Positions 36,853-46,647 of a DNA stretch of 64,000 nt are shown one piece after another. The stretch covers positions 123,558 to 187,557 of the forward strand of contig JAEXYA010000008.1 of assembly GCA_023451825.1 (NCBI GenBank). Reading direction: 5' to 3'. The position numbers and the translations under genes are program-made. A model generated the notes under the pieces. It did not search any database. It was not told where the DNA came from and saw only the letters and a program-made list of their open reading frames with translations. The first letter of the stretch is position 1; each line of letters opens with the position of its first letter. Origin of the DNA: Pseudomonadota bacterium (GTDB lineage Bacteria > Pseudomonadota > Alphaproteobacteria > Rhizobiales > Xanthobacteraceae).

Positions 36853-37530
36853 TCAGCGAATGCCAACTGCCTGTTTCAAGCATCCCCAGAATGACGTGCA
36901 GGACGACGAGGTCGCTGCGACTGGGCCTGATACTTGTGCGACACGCGCTGGCGATCGATCGCGAATAGTTGCATCCGCCGACACAGGCTGTCGCGTTCGC
37001 TTGACCTGCTTGGACAGGCGATGGTCCGGCCTCTGCTCGCGGCCAGGGCTTGTCTGCTTGATCGGTTCGTCGCGCGAGGATGGCTTCCCGTTCCACCGCA
37101 ACTTCCCGGCTTCGGATGACGATGAGCGAACCATATTGGCGGGAGGAAGCGTGCCGACCCGGATATCGTCGGCGGCCGCCTGAGGTTGGGCCGGTGTGTC
37201 ATCCTTGAGCACAACGTCATCTTGTTCGGGCGTTTCGCGAGACACCCGGAGTTGTTCAACGCGTTTCCGGGCGGCATCCACCTTGGCAAGCCACTCCTCC
37301 CGCGCCTCACGGTTGGCGACGGATTGCTCCGAAAGCGGTTCACCGCTTTCGATAATCTTGCCTTCTTGACGAAGCTGCTCAACTCGCGACTGTGCACGTT
37401 CAATGTGCGCCCACCATTCCTTGCGGGTGAGTTCCGCCGCTGGCTGTTGCGCGACTGCGGAACTTACGAAGGCCAGTCCGGTAGCAGCCGGTATTGCCGC
37501 CAGGACGTTGCGGAAACACTTTTGCATCAT
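36853..37530 (-). CDS. Secreted protein with charged coiled repeats
   Basis: About 225 residues with a signal peptide (MMQKCFRNVLAAIPAATGLA, cleavage near AVAQQ). Two related helical stretches, KEWWAHIERAQSRVEQLRQE and EEWLAKVDAARKRVEQLRV, form a tandem repeat of ~35 residues. A disordered Arg/Ser/Pro-rich region and a short end (SSSCTSFWGCLKQAVG) with two cysteines follow. It lies upstream of the glycoside hydrolase in the same direction, so the two may share an operon. I recognise no family. Confidence 0.65.
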   Translation of the reverse strand: MMQKCFRNVLAAIPAATGLAFVSSAVAQQPAAELTRKEWWAHIERAQSRVEQLRQEGKIIESGEPLSEQSVANREAREEWLAKVDAARKRVEQLRVSRETPEQDDVVLKDDTPAQPQAAADDIRVGTLPPANMVRSSSSEAGKLRWNGKPSSRDEPIKQTSPGREQRPDHRLSKQVKRTRQPVSADATIRDRSPARVAQVSGPVAATSSSCTSFWGCLKQAVGIR

Positions 37531-37787
37531 GCGATCCACATGAAATTGCCTGGCGAGAAGCATACGCGCAGATTTATCGTTTGCGAAATAATTTTTAAGA
37601 CATTGTTAATTTTGCAATCGCGGGCGAGCATCGTCGGCGCCTCTGAAAACCGGCCTCAAATGCACACCGATTGATCCTTACGGCTCGGCATTGCGAGCCC
37701 TCGCCTTTTAAACCAGCACCTTGAATGCTTTTAAATATGTATAAAGTTCAGATATGCGGCGTGCCCGGCATATGATAGGCGAAGAGA

Positions 37788-38891
37788 ATGCCGCGCGTAC
37801 TTTTCAATATGTCGAGCCAGTATGCCGCCCGCCATTCGGGTGTCGCACGTGTTGCGTTCGAACTCCTCGGACAATTGGCCGGCAAGGGTAACTTTCAATA
37901 CATGCTACGGTCGCCATGGGCGGCGTCGCAGCTGCCGGCGTTTTTACAGGCCCTCCCCTTGGAAATCGACGTGGTGGAGCGCCCGTCAAATCTACTCGTC
38001 GATGTGGTCAAACGTGCACTGACCTTCGGCAGCTATTGCCGTGATCACAACATTGATCTGGTTGTAAATCTCGATCCATTCGGCACGCCGACTGGCGGCA
38101 AGGCGCGCATTCTGATCGCGCACGACCTCTATTTCAAAACCTTGCCCGACCAGCTCGGCTGGCGCGCCGGACTGACCAACGAACTGATCTACCGCATCAT
38201 GCTAGCGGGCAATTCCAACATTGTGACAGTGTCGCGTGCCACCCAGTCCGATGTGGAAAAATGGTATCCCGCCACTAAAGGCCGCGTCACGACCATTCAC
38301 TCCGCGACGTCACTGCGCCCCGGAGACGCCGCGCGCCGCCCTGCAGACCTCCCCGACCGGTACGTCCTGGCTGTTGGTAACGCGACCCCGAACAAGAACT
38401 ACGGCGCACTCGCGGAAGCGATGGCGATGATCCATGCTTCAGATCCCGACTTGGCTCTGGTTCATGTCGGTGACGATCCACAGGAAGTCCTATCCAACAC
38501 GCTCGAGCGTCTGGGAACTCCGGTACGCCTCCTGCGCCTCGCGGGCATCGACGACGCCCGCCTCGCCGACCTGTATGCGCATGCGTCCTGCCTATGCGTT
38601 CCATCCTTGTCCGAAGGCTTTTGTCTGCCCATTCTTGAGGCGCAGATTTGTCGATGTCCGGTGGTCTGCTCAAACCGTTCCGCTATGCCGGAGATCGCCG
38701 GGCGAGGCGCGATACTCGTCGATCCGACAGCGCCTGCAGCCATAGCCGAGGCTATCCGGAGTGTGGTCACAAGCCCGGACAAGGCAGCTTCGCTCATTCA
38801 GTCCGGCGTCGACAATGCCGCCGCTTTTTCATGGGAACAGACTGCGTCGCACTACCAGGATCTGTTCACACGCATTCTGGCCGCGCGATGA
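37788..38891 (+). CDS. Glycosyltransferase family 4 (GT-B)
   Basis: A 367-residue GT-B enzyme. N-terminal half: SSQYAARHSGVARVAFELLG. C-terminal donor domain: DRYVLAVGNATPNKNYGALA, LVHVGDD, PSLSEGFCLPILEAQICRCP (E-x7-E) and SNRSAMPEIAGRGAILVDP. The pattern is that of mannosyltransferase-like GT4 proteins (WbdB/WbaZ type). It adds one sugar during repeat-unit assembly in the cytoplasm. Its stop overlaps the next small ORF by ATGA, indicating translational coupling. The upstream AT-rich region (CTTTTAAATATGTATAAAG) probably holds the promoter. Confidence 0.9.
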   Translation: MPRVLFNMSSQYAARHSGVARVAFELLGQLAGKGNFQYMLRSPWAASQLPAFLQALPLEIDVVERPSNLLVDVVKRALTFGSYCRDHNIDLVVNLDPFGTPTGGKARILIAHDLYFKTLPDQLGWRAGLTNELIYRIMLAGNSNIVTVSRATQSDVEKWYPATKGRVTTIHSATSLRPGDAARRPADLPDRYVLAVGNATPNKNYGALAEAMAMIHASDPDLALVHVGDDPQEVLSNTLERLGTPVRLLRLAGIDDARLADLYAHASCLCVPSLSEGFCLPILEAQICRCPVVCSNRSAMPEIAGRGAILVDPTAPAAIAEAIRSVVTSPDKAASLIQSGVDNAAAFSWEQTASHYQDLFTRILAAR

Positions 38892-39040
38892 AGATCGAGA
38901 TATGGATTCCTGGCGTTCGTTCGGTCTCCGCAAACCAGCTGGCAACGGCCATGGCGCAAGGCGAGATTGAAATGTTGACGCCGGACGGCTGTGTCGGCTG
39001 CGGGACGGGTGAATCGCGCCGCCTGTCCGGCCGCTCCTAA
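38888..39040 (+). CDS. Possible 50-residue peptide gene coupled to the glycosyltransferase
   Basis: ATG at 38888 overlaps the TGA of the preceding glycosyltransferase (ATGA) and encodes MKIEIWIPGVRSVSANQLAT, then GEIEMLTPDGCVGCGTG and SRRLSGRS. The stop is at 39038-39040, 35 bases before the GMC oxidoreductase start. The coupling and spacing argue for a real gene; the shortness and lack of a family argue against. The CVGC pair could bind metal or be modified. Nothing more can be said. Confidence 0.4.
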   Translation: MKIEIWIPGVRSVSANQLATAMAQGEIEMLTPDGCVGCGTGESRRLSGRS

Positions 39041-39075
39041 CGTCTCGTCTCATCTTGCAAGCTTGCCGAGGTTCA

Positions 39076-40872
39076 ATGCAGATCGAAAACCTTGCGAGCT
39101 TTCCCGCCGCTTCAGAATTCGATGCCGATCTCGTCATCATCGGCGGCGGCCCGGCCGGCCTGACGATTGCGCGGGAGTTTTTCGGATCTCAAGTGAAAGT
39201 GCTTGTGCTGGAAAGCGGCCTGCTGGAAGAAGCGGCCGACCACGCTGCCCTCGCCGAAGTCGACAGCACCGGCGAACCGAGCACCGACCAGCAAAAGGCG
39301 CAGAGGCAGAATTTCCACGGTGCGGGCACGCGGTTCTGGACCCCCGCGGTGCAGCCCTATGGCGTGCGTTGTCGCGCGCTGGGCGGCTCCACCCATGGTT
39401 GGGCTGGCAAATCAGCCGCATTTGACCCGATCGATTTCGAGGCGCGACCTTGGGTGCCCTATTCCGGATGGCCGATCCGGCACGGCGATCTCGCGCCGTA
39501 TCTCGACCGGGCCGCTCAAGTCCTCAATCTTGGCCCGAACGTCTATGACGACGGCCTTTGGAAACTCATCCCTGCCCCCCCGCCAAGTCCGAAGCTCGAT
39601 GCCGAACAACTCAGATCGTTCTTCTGGCAGTTCGCACGGTCAAGGCAGGACCCGCTGGATGTCATGCGCTTCGGTCGCGACTTCCTCACCAACAAGGCCG
39701 AGAACGTTCGCGTGCTGCTGAATGCCACGGTGACACGGATTGAATTGAGCCCCGACGGGACCTCCGTCGAAGGCCTCCGCATAGCGACGATCGAAAATAT
39801 CCTATCCCGCGTCCGCACGAGGGCGGCGGTAATCGCCGCAAGCGGAATCGAGAATGCTCGCTTGCTACTGGCGTCAAATCAGCAGCATACGAAAGGCATC
39901 GGCAACCGGCACGACGTGGTTGGCCGCTTCCTGATGGATCATGTCAGCGCCGAAGTCGGCCGGTTTGGTCCGGATGCTGTCGCCCAGATCTCGAGAAGAT
40001 TTGGCTTTTACGGCATCCGTCATGACGGCGGCACCCACATGTACATGCATGGGCTGGCAGCGTCACCGGTTGCTCAGGAACGCGATCAGCTGTTGAATTC
40101 GGCGGTCTATTTCATGCAACTGCGGTCCCCTGACGACCCGTGGGACGCCTTGAAACGCTTGATCAAACGCCAGAGTGATCGACCGTTGCTGGATCTACGC
40201 GCGGTCGCCGCAGGAACCGGGTTGCTTGCGAGGGGAGTGGGCGTGAGGCTTCTCAACGATCCGGCAATGCCCACCGCACTGAAGGAGCTGATCGTCGCCA
40301 CCGCAATTCGGTACAATCCAAATCTGGTCGCTGAAGAATTTCAGTCCCGCGGCATTCCCCATAAACTCACCGGCGTTCGGATCGATGCAATCGCCGAGCA
40401 GCGCCCTGATCCAGACAGCCGCGTGACCCTGTCGGCGCGACGGGACCGCCTGGGCGTTCCGATCGCAACCATCGACTGGCGCATTCATGGCGACGACAGA
40501 CGCACGATCATTCGCCTCGCACATCTGACGCGTGAACAGTTCCTCTCCGCAGGACTACCGCCGCCTGTTCTGGAGCCGTGGGTGGCCAACAATCGGCCTG
40601 AGGACGCGGTGATCATCGACATGGCTCACACGGTCGGGACGACGCGAATGTCGAGTGACCCGCGGACCGGCGTTGTCGATGAGGCATGCCAGGTCCACGA
40701 TGTTGCGGGCCTTTACATCGCAGGCGCGTCGGTGTTTCCGACCAGCGGTCATGCCAATCCGACCCTGATGATCGTAGCCCTGGCGATCCGGCTTGCCGAT
40801 ACGATCAAGCGTACATTCGAGAGCAGCCCGATGGCTGTCCGCGCGCAGACGGCGGCATCAACCGCCATCTGA
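39076..40872 (+). CDS. GMC-family FAD-dependent oxidoreductase
   Basis: A 598-residue flavoprotein. The FAD-binding beta-alpha-beta motif is LVIIGGGPAGLTIAREF, followed by an acidic VLVLESG strand end. A substrate-domain signature RALGGSTHGWAGKS is followed by FDPIDFEARPWVPYSGWPI. The C-terminal active-site strand is ASVFPTSGHANPTLMIVALA with the conserved His and Asn. It oxidises an alcohol group, probably on a sugar or lipid-linked intermediate given the glycosyltransferase neighbours. The start with GAGG upstream is preferred to a TTG 21 bases earlier. A related protein is encoded at 59908. Confidence 0.9.
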   Translation: MQIENLASFPAASEFDADLVIIGGGPAGLTIAREFFGSQVKVLVLESGLLEEAADHAALAEVDSTGEPSTDQQKAQRQNFHGAGTRFWTPAVQPYGVRCRALGGSTHGWAGKSAAFDPIDFEARPWVPYSGWPIRHGDLAPYLDRAAQVLNLGPNVYDDGLWKLIPAPPPSPKLDAEQLRSFFWQFARSRQDPLDVMRFGRDFLTNKAENVRVLLNATVTRIELSPDGTSVEGLRIATIENILSRVRTRAAVIAASGIENARLLLASNQQHTKGIGNRHDVVGRFLMDHVSAEVGRFGPDAVAQISRRFGFYGIRHDGGTHMYMHGLAASPVAQERDQLLNSAVYFMQLRSPDDPWDALKRLIKRQSDRPLLDLRAVAAGTGLLARGVGVRLLNDPAMPTALKELIVATAIRYNPNLVAEEFQSRGIPHKLTGVRIDAIAEQRPDPDSRVTLSARRDRLGVPIATIDWRIHGDDRRTIIRLAHLTREQFLSAGLPPPVLEPWVANNRPEDAVIIDMAHTVGTTRMSSDPRTGVVDEACQVHDVAGLYIAGASVFPTSGHANPTLMIVALAIRLADTIKRTFESSPMAVRAQTAASTAI

Positions 40873-40883
40873 TCCAATGCGAT

Positions 40884-42497
40884 TTAAGTTTCGGCTTGCG
40901 CAGACGGCATCGACACCTGCCCGCGCCTCGTCAGGATGCGCTTCGCAACGACGAGATCTTCGCGGAGTTCCTGACGATCGATTACCAGTTGGCAGGCGAC
41001 GAAAGCCAGCAAGCCAATCAGCATGCTGGCGATAGTCCACAGCGCACCAGGAGTGAACAGCTGCAGCGCCAGCAAGCACACGGCCGCGCCTAATCCGCTC
41101 GAGATCGCCGGCCCGGCGATGCCGCGAAGGATCGGCGAAATACGACACCCGGTCGCCGCCTGCGCGAAGAAAAGCAGGCCGAAGAAATGCAGCAGCACGA
41201 CCGCCGCGAGCCCGTAGACGGCCCCGGCGAGACCGGTCCAAAACGCAGCTATCATGACGAGGACACGCCCGACGCTGAGCGCCACGGAGCACCAGAAGTG
41301 GATCTCGAACCGGTCGATCGCCAACAATACTGGACCAACCTGAACCGCGATAATCGACAGCGCCGAGACAGGAAGAAAGACGCGCAGGATGAATGCAAGC
41401 TCGGTCCATTCCGGGCCGAGCAGCCACGCGACCAGTTCGGGCGCGGCCGCAACAGCCAGCATCGTGAATGGGAACAGTGCAACCGCCAGCAGACGACACA
41501 GTCGTCGATGAATCTCGACGATGCTGGCGCGGTCGCTTGTCACGGCCTGCACATAAAGGGTTGCCCAAACAACATTGCCCGCGGTTTCAGCCGCAAAGCG
41601 CGAGACCTGATTGGCAAATGTAAAGCGCCCAAGCACCGCCGTCCCGAAAATCCGCTCAAGCAAGACGTTCTCACCCACGCGCCCGAGATATTCAACGAGC
41701 CGAGCCGCCACGAGCAGGCCACCGGATGCCATGTGTGGCCGTATCGCGCTCAAGGCGAACTCTAGGCCGGGGCGTTCGAAAGCAGCGAGATTGAGAATGA
41801 TGGCGCGCACGCCATAGATTGCGAGGAACTGGAACACCAGGCTCCAGGCTCCCGCTCCTTTCATAGCCAGCACCACGGCCAATACGGCGCCAACGATACT
41901 TGCAGTCAGTTCCGCAACCGCTCCAGTGCCGAGAGAGCGCCGCCGCATCAGGCGCGCTCCTGCTGGCACCGACAAGGCCAGAAACACAATACTAAGCGAC
42001 AGAATGGCAATCATGAGCGCCAGCCGCGGCTGGTTCACGAGATATGACAGAACCACACCGAATGCACTGGCGCCCAAGGCCAGCGCGCATGCCATGATCA
42101 GCAAGAGCCAGAATGCGCTGGACCACACCTTCGAGGACGTTTCCGGCTCCCGTGCGAGCGTCGATCCCAAACCACCATCGGCAAGCAAAGCAACAAATGA
42201 GACAGTTGGCAGCGCTAAGGCATAGATGCCGAACTCTTCCGGGCCCAACAACCGCGCCATGACCGGCAACAGCAGCAGCTGAATGCCGACCTTGAAGACA
42301 TTGACGGCTCCCGACGCAGCGGCGCCGAATGCGAGACGCCGGCTGCTCACATGCCGGCCTGCCCCTTCCATCGCTTGGCGGTCCCCCACGCTTTCTTCGC
42401 TCAATGATCGACGCTCCTTACGTCCCGCCCCATCCATCGCCCGCCACAATGTCCAGGGTGGCCCGAGGTCCGGGCCAGCCACGTTTAGCATGTCCAT
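40884..42497 (-). CDS. Wzx-type polysaccharide flippase
   Basis: A 537-residue membrane protein with about twelve to fourteen helices of the MATE/MOP oligosaccharide flippase group. Hallmarks: FGAAASGAVNVFKVGIQLLL, LLGPEEFGIYALALP, then LGRFTFANQVSRFAAETAGN in the middle. It would move lipid-linked repeat units to the periplasm before polymerisation. The first ~55 residues are hydrophilic and variable, so internal starts are possible. Its 3' end faces the GMC oxidoreductase end with an 11-base gap. Confidence 0.88.
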   Translation of the reverse strand: MDMLNVAGPDLGPPWTLWRAMDGAGRKERRSLSEESVGDRQAMEGAGRHVSSRRLAFGAAASGAVNVFKVGIQLLLLPVMARLLGPEEFGIYALALPTVSFVALLADGGLGSTLAREPETSSKVWSSAFWLLLIMACALALGASAFGVVLSYLVNQPRLALMIAILSLSIVFLALSVPAGARLMRRRSLGTGAVAELTASIVGAVLAVVLAMKGAGAWSLVFQFLAIYGVRAIILNLAAFERPGLEFALSAIRPHMASGGLLVAARLVEYLGRVGENVLLERIFGTAVLGRFTFANQVSRFAAETAGNVVWATLYVQAVTSDRASIVEIHRRLCRLLAVALFPFTMLAVAAAPELVAWLLGPEWTELAFILRVFLPVSALSIIAVQVGPVLLAIDRFEIHFWCSVALSVGRVLVMIAAFWTGLAGAVYGLAAVVLLHFFGLLFFAQAATGCRISPILRGIAGPAISSGLGAAVCLLALQLFTPGALWTIASMLIGLLAFVACQLVIDRQELREDLVVAKRILTRRGQVSMPSAQAET

Positions 42498-42577
42498 CGG
42501 CGATGCTTGAACAGCAAGCTAATGTTGCTTATTAAAATTTATTGCCTTTAAATAGGCCGCGTTAAACAGGATCGCAC

Positions 42578-43723
42578 ATGCCGCGCGTAGGTGTCAGGGA
42601 GTTCGGTGCTCTAACGCGGGTCATCGCAGGGGGCCAACTCCTCCGCTACCGCGGCGGCGAGAACGGTTTCACTGGCCGGTTCGAGAGCGCGCTGGCCACG
42701 AAACTCGGCGTCAAACATGCCCTGACGGTCAATAGCGGCACGAGCGCGCTCATTGCGTCGCTTGCCGCTGCCGGTATTGGCCCCGGCGACGAAGTGCTGG
42801 TGCCCGCTTATACGTGGGTGGCCACTGCCATCGCCCCGCTTGCCGTCGGCGCCGTCCCGGTGCTGGTCGATATAGACGAAAGTCTGACCATCGACCCCGA
42901 AGACATCAAACGGAAGATTACTCCCTATACTCGCGCGATCATTCCGGTCCATATGATGAATGTGGTCTGTGATATGGACGCGATCACGGCGATCGCTCGA
43001 AAGCACCGACTGCTTGTGATTGAGGACGCCTGCCAGGCTGTGGGCGTCTCCTATCGGGGACGCCGCGTCGGCACGATCGGCGATATCGGCGCCTTCAGCT
43101 TCAATCAATTCAAGAACCTCAACTCAGGCGAAGGCGGCGCCGTCATCACGAATGACGACCGCTACTTTACACGCGCCCGCATGTATCACGATGTCGGCAG
43201 TTACACGCGCGAGTATGATTCAGAATCCAACGAACCGGTTTTCGCCGGCGTCAATATGCGCGTATCCGAACTGACCGGTGCGGTTCTCCACGCGCAAATC
43301 TCAAAGCTCGATCCCCTTTTGAAGCGGCTCCGCTCGCGGCACGCCATCCTCACCAGCGCACTGGCAAAAACGACGAAGCTTCGTGTCTCACCACATAACG
43401 ATCCGGACAATGCCGTCGGGCTTAGCGTTATTTTGGACACGGTTGAGAATGCGAAAGCCTTCGCGAACCAACGCGGCGTCGAGCGATTGATCGACACGGG
43501 CCGGCACGTCTACACCAACTGGATTCCGATCATGACGCAACGGACGTTCCATGAACGCATGAATCCATGGAAATGGGCGCATCGCGATATCACCTATTCC
43601 AATGACATGTGCAGCAAGACCCTCGACATTCTCGCGCGGACCTGCCGCGTGTCGCTCGGCGCGCAGTATCCGGAGGTCGTGATGCGCATGAGGGCAAACA
43701 TGCTCCTCAAGTCACTGTCCTGA
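42578..43723 (+). CDS. DegT/DnrJ/EryC1 sugar aminotransferase (second copy)
   Basis: A 381-residue PLP aminotransferase. Motifs: LTVNSGTSALIASLAAAGI, GDEVLVPAYTWVATA, VIEDACQAVG with the cofactor-binding acidic residue, and the PLP lysine in SFNQFKNLNSGEGG. It differs clearly from the copy at 337, so it is not a recent duplicate. It probably makes an amino sugar used in the EPS, or acts in another amination such as of a keto-sugar lipid intermediate. It is divergent from the flippase, with an AT-rich ATTAAAATTTATT in the 80-base gap. Confidence 0.9.
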   Translation: MPRVGVREFGALTRVIAGGQLLRYRGGENGFTGRFESALATKLGVKHALTVNSGTSALIASLAAAGIGPGDEVLVPAYTWVATAIAPLAVGAVPVLVDIDESLTIDPEDIKRKITPYTRAIIPVHMMNVVCDMDAITAIARKHRLLVIEDACQAVGVSYRGRRVGTIGDIGAFSFNQFKNLNSGEGGAVITNDDRYFTRARMYHDVGSYTREYDSESNEPVFAGVNMRVSELTGAVLHAQISKLDPLLKRLRSRHAILTSALAKTTKLRVSPHNDPDNAVGLSVILDTVENAKAFANQRGVERLIDTGRHVYTNWIPIMTQRTFHERMNPWKWAHRDITYSNDMCSKTLDILARTCRVSLGAQYPEVVMRMRANMLLKSLS

Positions 43724-43783
43724 CGGATCGGGACCGCGAATGATGTGCACGAGCGCTTTTAGCGTCCGGCGAAGGATTGCGCG

Positions 43784-44878
43784 ATGAAGGTGGCGATCGT
43801 GCATTATTGGCTCGTCGGCATGCGTGGCGGCGAGAAGGTGATCGAAGCACTTTGCGAAATGTATCCGCAAGCGGATATCTTCACACATGTCTATGTGCCG
43901 GACATGGTATCCGACAGGATCCGTTCACATCGCGTCATTCCCACCTTCATCAACAAGCTGCCGCGCGCGGCGAGCATGTACAAGACCTATCTTCCTCTCA
44001 TGCCTATGGCTCTCGAACAGCTGGACATGCGCGGATATGATCTGATCATCAGCAGCGAGTCCGGACCGGCCAAGGGGGTCATCCCGCCGTCCGATGCTCT
44101 TCATGTGTGCTACTGCCACACGCCGATGCGATACATCTGGAATATGTATCACGACTATCGCGAAAATGCAGGGCGACTGGCCCGCCTGGCCATGCCGCCG
44201 CTCACGCATTATCTGCGCACCTGGGACATCGGCACGGCCTCGCGCGTGGACAGTTTCGTCGCCAATTCGAAGACGGTGTCGCGCCGCATCCGCCGCTATT
44301 ACGGCGCCGATAGCACCGTTATTCACCCACCGGTCGATACCGAAGCATATCAACAGGTCGATCCATCGGAACTGGGTGATTTCTATCTGATGGCTGGCGA
44401 ATTGGTGCGTTACAAGCGGCCAGACCTCGCCGTTCAGGCCTTCAACGACATGCAACGGAACCTTTTCGTTATTGGCGGTGGCGAAATGCTGGAAGAGCTT
44501 CGACGTATGGCCGGGCCGACCGTCACCGTGCTCGGCGCACAGCCGTTCGACATACTGAAGAGCCATTATAGCCGGTGCCGTGCTCTGATCTTTCCAGGTG
44601 AAGAGGATTTCGGGATGGTGCCGGTCGAAGCAATGGCGAGTGGACGGCCCGTGATTGCATTTGGCAAGGGCGGCGCAACCGAGACCGTGATTGCGGGAAA
44701 AACCGGCGTCTTCTTCGATGTTCAGTCTGTCGAAGCGATCGCAGCTGCCGTCCGAAGTTTCGAAGCCATGACCATCGATTCAAACGAGATCATATCACAT
44801 GCGCGGCAGTTTGGCCGCGACCAGTTCATCAATCGAATGCGTACCCATATCGATGATCTCCTGGCGGCGAGAGCATAA
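43784..44878 (+). CDS. Glycosyltransferase family 4 (WbaZ-like)
   Basis: A 364-residue GT-B enzyme: MKVAIVHYWLVGMRGGEKV at the start, YCHTPMRYIWNMYHDYRE in the acceptor half, then YLMAGELVRYKRPDLAVQAF, VIGGGEM and PGEEDFGMVPVEAMASGRPV (E-x7-E). This combination is common in mannosyltransferases of the WbaZ/WcaI kind. It follows the aminotransferase by 60 bases in the same direction. It acts in the cytoplasm on lipid-linked sugars. Confidence 0.9.
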   Translation: MKVAIVHYWLVGMRGGEKVIEALCEMYPQADIFTHVYVPDMVSDRIRSHRVIPTFINKLPRAASMYKTYLPLMPMALEQLDMRGYDLIISSESGPAKGVIPPSDALHVCYCHTPMRYIWNMYHDYRENAGRLARLAMPPLTHYLRTWDIGTASRVDSFVANSKTVSRRIRRYYGADSTVIHPPVDTEAYQQVDPSELGDFYLMAGELVRYKRPDLAVQAFNDMQRNLFVIGGGEMLEELRRMAGPTVTVLGAQPFDILKSHYSRCRALIFPGEEDFGMVPVEAMASGRPVIAFGKGGATETVIAGKTGVFFDVQSVEAIAAAVRSFEAMTIDSNEIISHARQFGRDQFINRMRTHIDDLLAARA

Positions 44879-44913
44879 CAGCGTCTGATCAGGCAAGCCC
44901 GCATCGACGGCGT

Positions 44914-45669
44914 TCAGTTCTCGCCGGCCGTATCGATAACCGACAGGGAATTGCTGTCGATGGCCAAGCAGCTCAAGCGGCCCGTGGCATAGGCGCCCGT
45001 ATCCACATTGATGCGATTGGGCCGGACCTCGACACCCTTCCCCGGTGTGTGGCCGTGAACGACGATCTTTCCGAAATCAGCGTTTGAGCTGAGAAATTCA
45101 TCCCTTATCCAGAGCAGATCGTTCTCTTTTTGCTGGGCCAGGCTGACATTCGGCCGCACGCCGGCATGGGCAAAAAAGAAATCACCGCATGAGAAGGACG
45201 CCTGCAGGTCACGGAAAAAGCGAAAATGAGCTTGAGGCAACGAGTGGTGATAAGCCGTCTGCAATTCGACAGCGGGCCGCCCATGAGCCAACATATCTGA
45301 CGGCACGCCGTATGACAGCAGCGTCTCGACGCCACCAAGACGCAGCCATTGATCGAGCAGTGCAGAGTCCGTCAGGCATTTGAGCGCAATCGCCTCGTGA
45401 TTGCCCTTGAGGAAAACGCACTCGCTCGTCTCACTATGCGAGATCAAACGGTCGATCGTCTCCCGTGAATTGGACCCGCGGTCGATGTAGTCACCCAAAA
45501 ACACGTAGACAGGCCGCGTGATCGGACGTTTGACGATATCAGCATCGACCTGCGCGAAAAGCGGGTCGAGAAGATCCGAACGGCCATGAATATCGCCTAC
45601 GGCATATATTCTTACGCCTGTGGCCAGTGTCGGGCGGCCGCCCCGAACGCGCATTTCATCAAAGTTCAT
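44914..45669 (-). CDS. PPP-family metallophosphatase (serine/threonine phosphatase type)
   Basis: A 251-residue phosphatase. Metal and catalytic motifs in order are GDIHGR, GDYIDRG, GNHE, HAGVRP and HGHTPGKG. All are intact and give a di-metal centre. The ATG at 45667-45669 is preferred to an upstream TTG. Bacterial members include PrpA-like phosphoprotein phosphatases and diadenosine tetraphosphatases, and the sequence cannot decide between them. Its closeness to the Wzc-type kinase gene makes a role in reversing autophosphorylation attractive, but that normally belongs to low-molecular-weight tyrosine phosphatases, which I do not see here. Confidence 0.87.
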   Translation of the reverse strand: MNFDEMRVRGGRPTLATGVRIYAVGDIHGRSDLLDPLFAQVDADIVKRPITRPVYVFLGDYIDRGSNSRETIDRLISHSETSECVFLKGNHEAIALKCLTDSALLDQWLRLGGVETLLSYGVPSDMLAHGRPAVELQTAYHHSLPQAHFRFFRDLQASFSCGDFFFAHAGVRPNVSLAQQKENDLLWIRDEFLSSNADFGKIVVHGHTPGKGVEVRPNRINVDTGAYATGRLSCLAIDSNSLSVIDTAGEN

Positions 45670-45954
45670 AACTGACAGTTCGACCTCGAAATTGCGCAAC
45701 CGGCCGGCCCAGCAGCCAAACGTCGCAGATTAAAGACCTTAATGCTTCCCCACAGCATTATCGGTGGACTTCGAGGTCACGACAAGATGCCCTGTTTACC
45801 GGGAAACCTTCGAATATTCTGCGACTTAGCCGACATCACACACAGGGGCGCGCGTTGCGGCATCAACCATAACTTCATCATTTCTTGCTGCCGCCTCCAG
45901 TCTAATATAAATTGAAAAGGTATTTTAATTTAGCCGTTCAAGCGGGAGGCCTCG

Positions 45955-46587
45955 ATGCGTGTAGATGACTTGGCGAAAGCGATCGCACTGCAGATCGTCC
46001 TGCTGACAGCAACCCATGCGGCCAATGCGTCGTGCATCACCCCGCCGATTGCCAGCAAGGCGATCAGTGATTTCAAGCGTAGCCCGCAAGACCTTGTTGC
46101 TCCTTCTGCTGACACGCGAACCATCGAACAGGTGGCCCGCGATCTCGCCGCGAGCGATGCCTCCCTGGCAACCGATCTGATCGCCGTTGCCAAAATCGCC
46201 AATGCCCGCTCCCGCACTGCGATCGCGGCAGGTCTCGCACAGGCCGCGATTGCCTGCTCGACCGTGGACCAGCAGGCAGCACAGACCATCCAACAAGCGG
46301 TCGCTGGCTTCGACGACGGCCAGTTCCAGGCGTCGTTCGCCGCAGTGGCGGGTGACCTCTCGACTGCAGCGACGGAAATGGCTGCAGCATCCGCATCGAG
46401 CTCGGCCGGCAGCGTGGTCGTCACCAACCGAAACGTCGGCGCATCGCGGACGACCTCGCCCGGCAGCGGCGGTGGCGGCTCGGTCGGCACGCTGCAGCTC
46501 ACGGCGACAGGGTTGAATATCAGTTCGTCCGGATCGGACAGCTCGCTGCCATCGACCGCTGCGAGTTCAGTTAGCCCGACGCGCTGA
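45955..46587 (+). CDS. Secreted Ala/Ser-rich protein upstream of the Wzc gene
   Basis: A 210-residue protein with a signal peptide (LAKAIALQIVLLTATHAANA). The mature part has a helical Ala-rich half with two cysteines (ASCITPP and AAIACST) and a low-complexity Ser/Gly C-terminal half (SPGSGGGGSVGTL). An opposite-strand frame of similar length exists but has no signal peptide and a poorer start. It lies 60 bases upstream of the Wzc-type gene and is probably co-transcribed. The AT-rich ATTTTAATTTA at 45922 may be its regulatory site. The function is unknown. Confidence 0.65.
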   Translation: MRVDDLAKAIALQIVLLTATHAANASCITPPIASKAISDFKRSPQDLVAPSADTRTIEQVARDLAASDASLATDLIAVAKIANARSRTAIAAGLAQAAIACSTVDQQAAQTIQQAVAGFDDGQFQASFAAVAGDLSTAATEMAAASASSSAGSVVVTNRNVGASRTTSPGSGGGGSVGTLQLTATGLNISSSGSDSSLPSTAASSVSPTR

Positions 46588-46647
46588 GATGATGGCAACC
46601 CAGTTCAGACCGCTGACTAGACCCTACCCGCAGCCGAGGATTGCTGG

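Noticed and set aside
45930..46598. Minus-strand 222-residue frame opposite the secreted protein at 45955
   Set aside because: No signal peptide or domain, and the plus frame has a good signal peptide and an operon position next to wzc.
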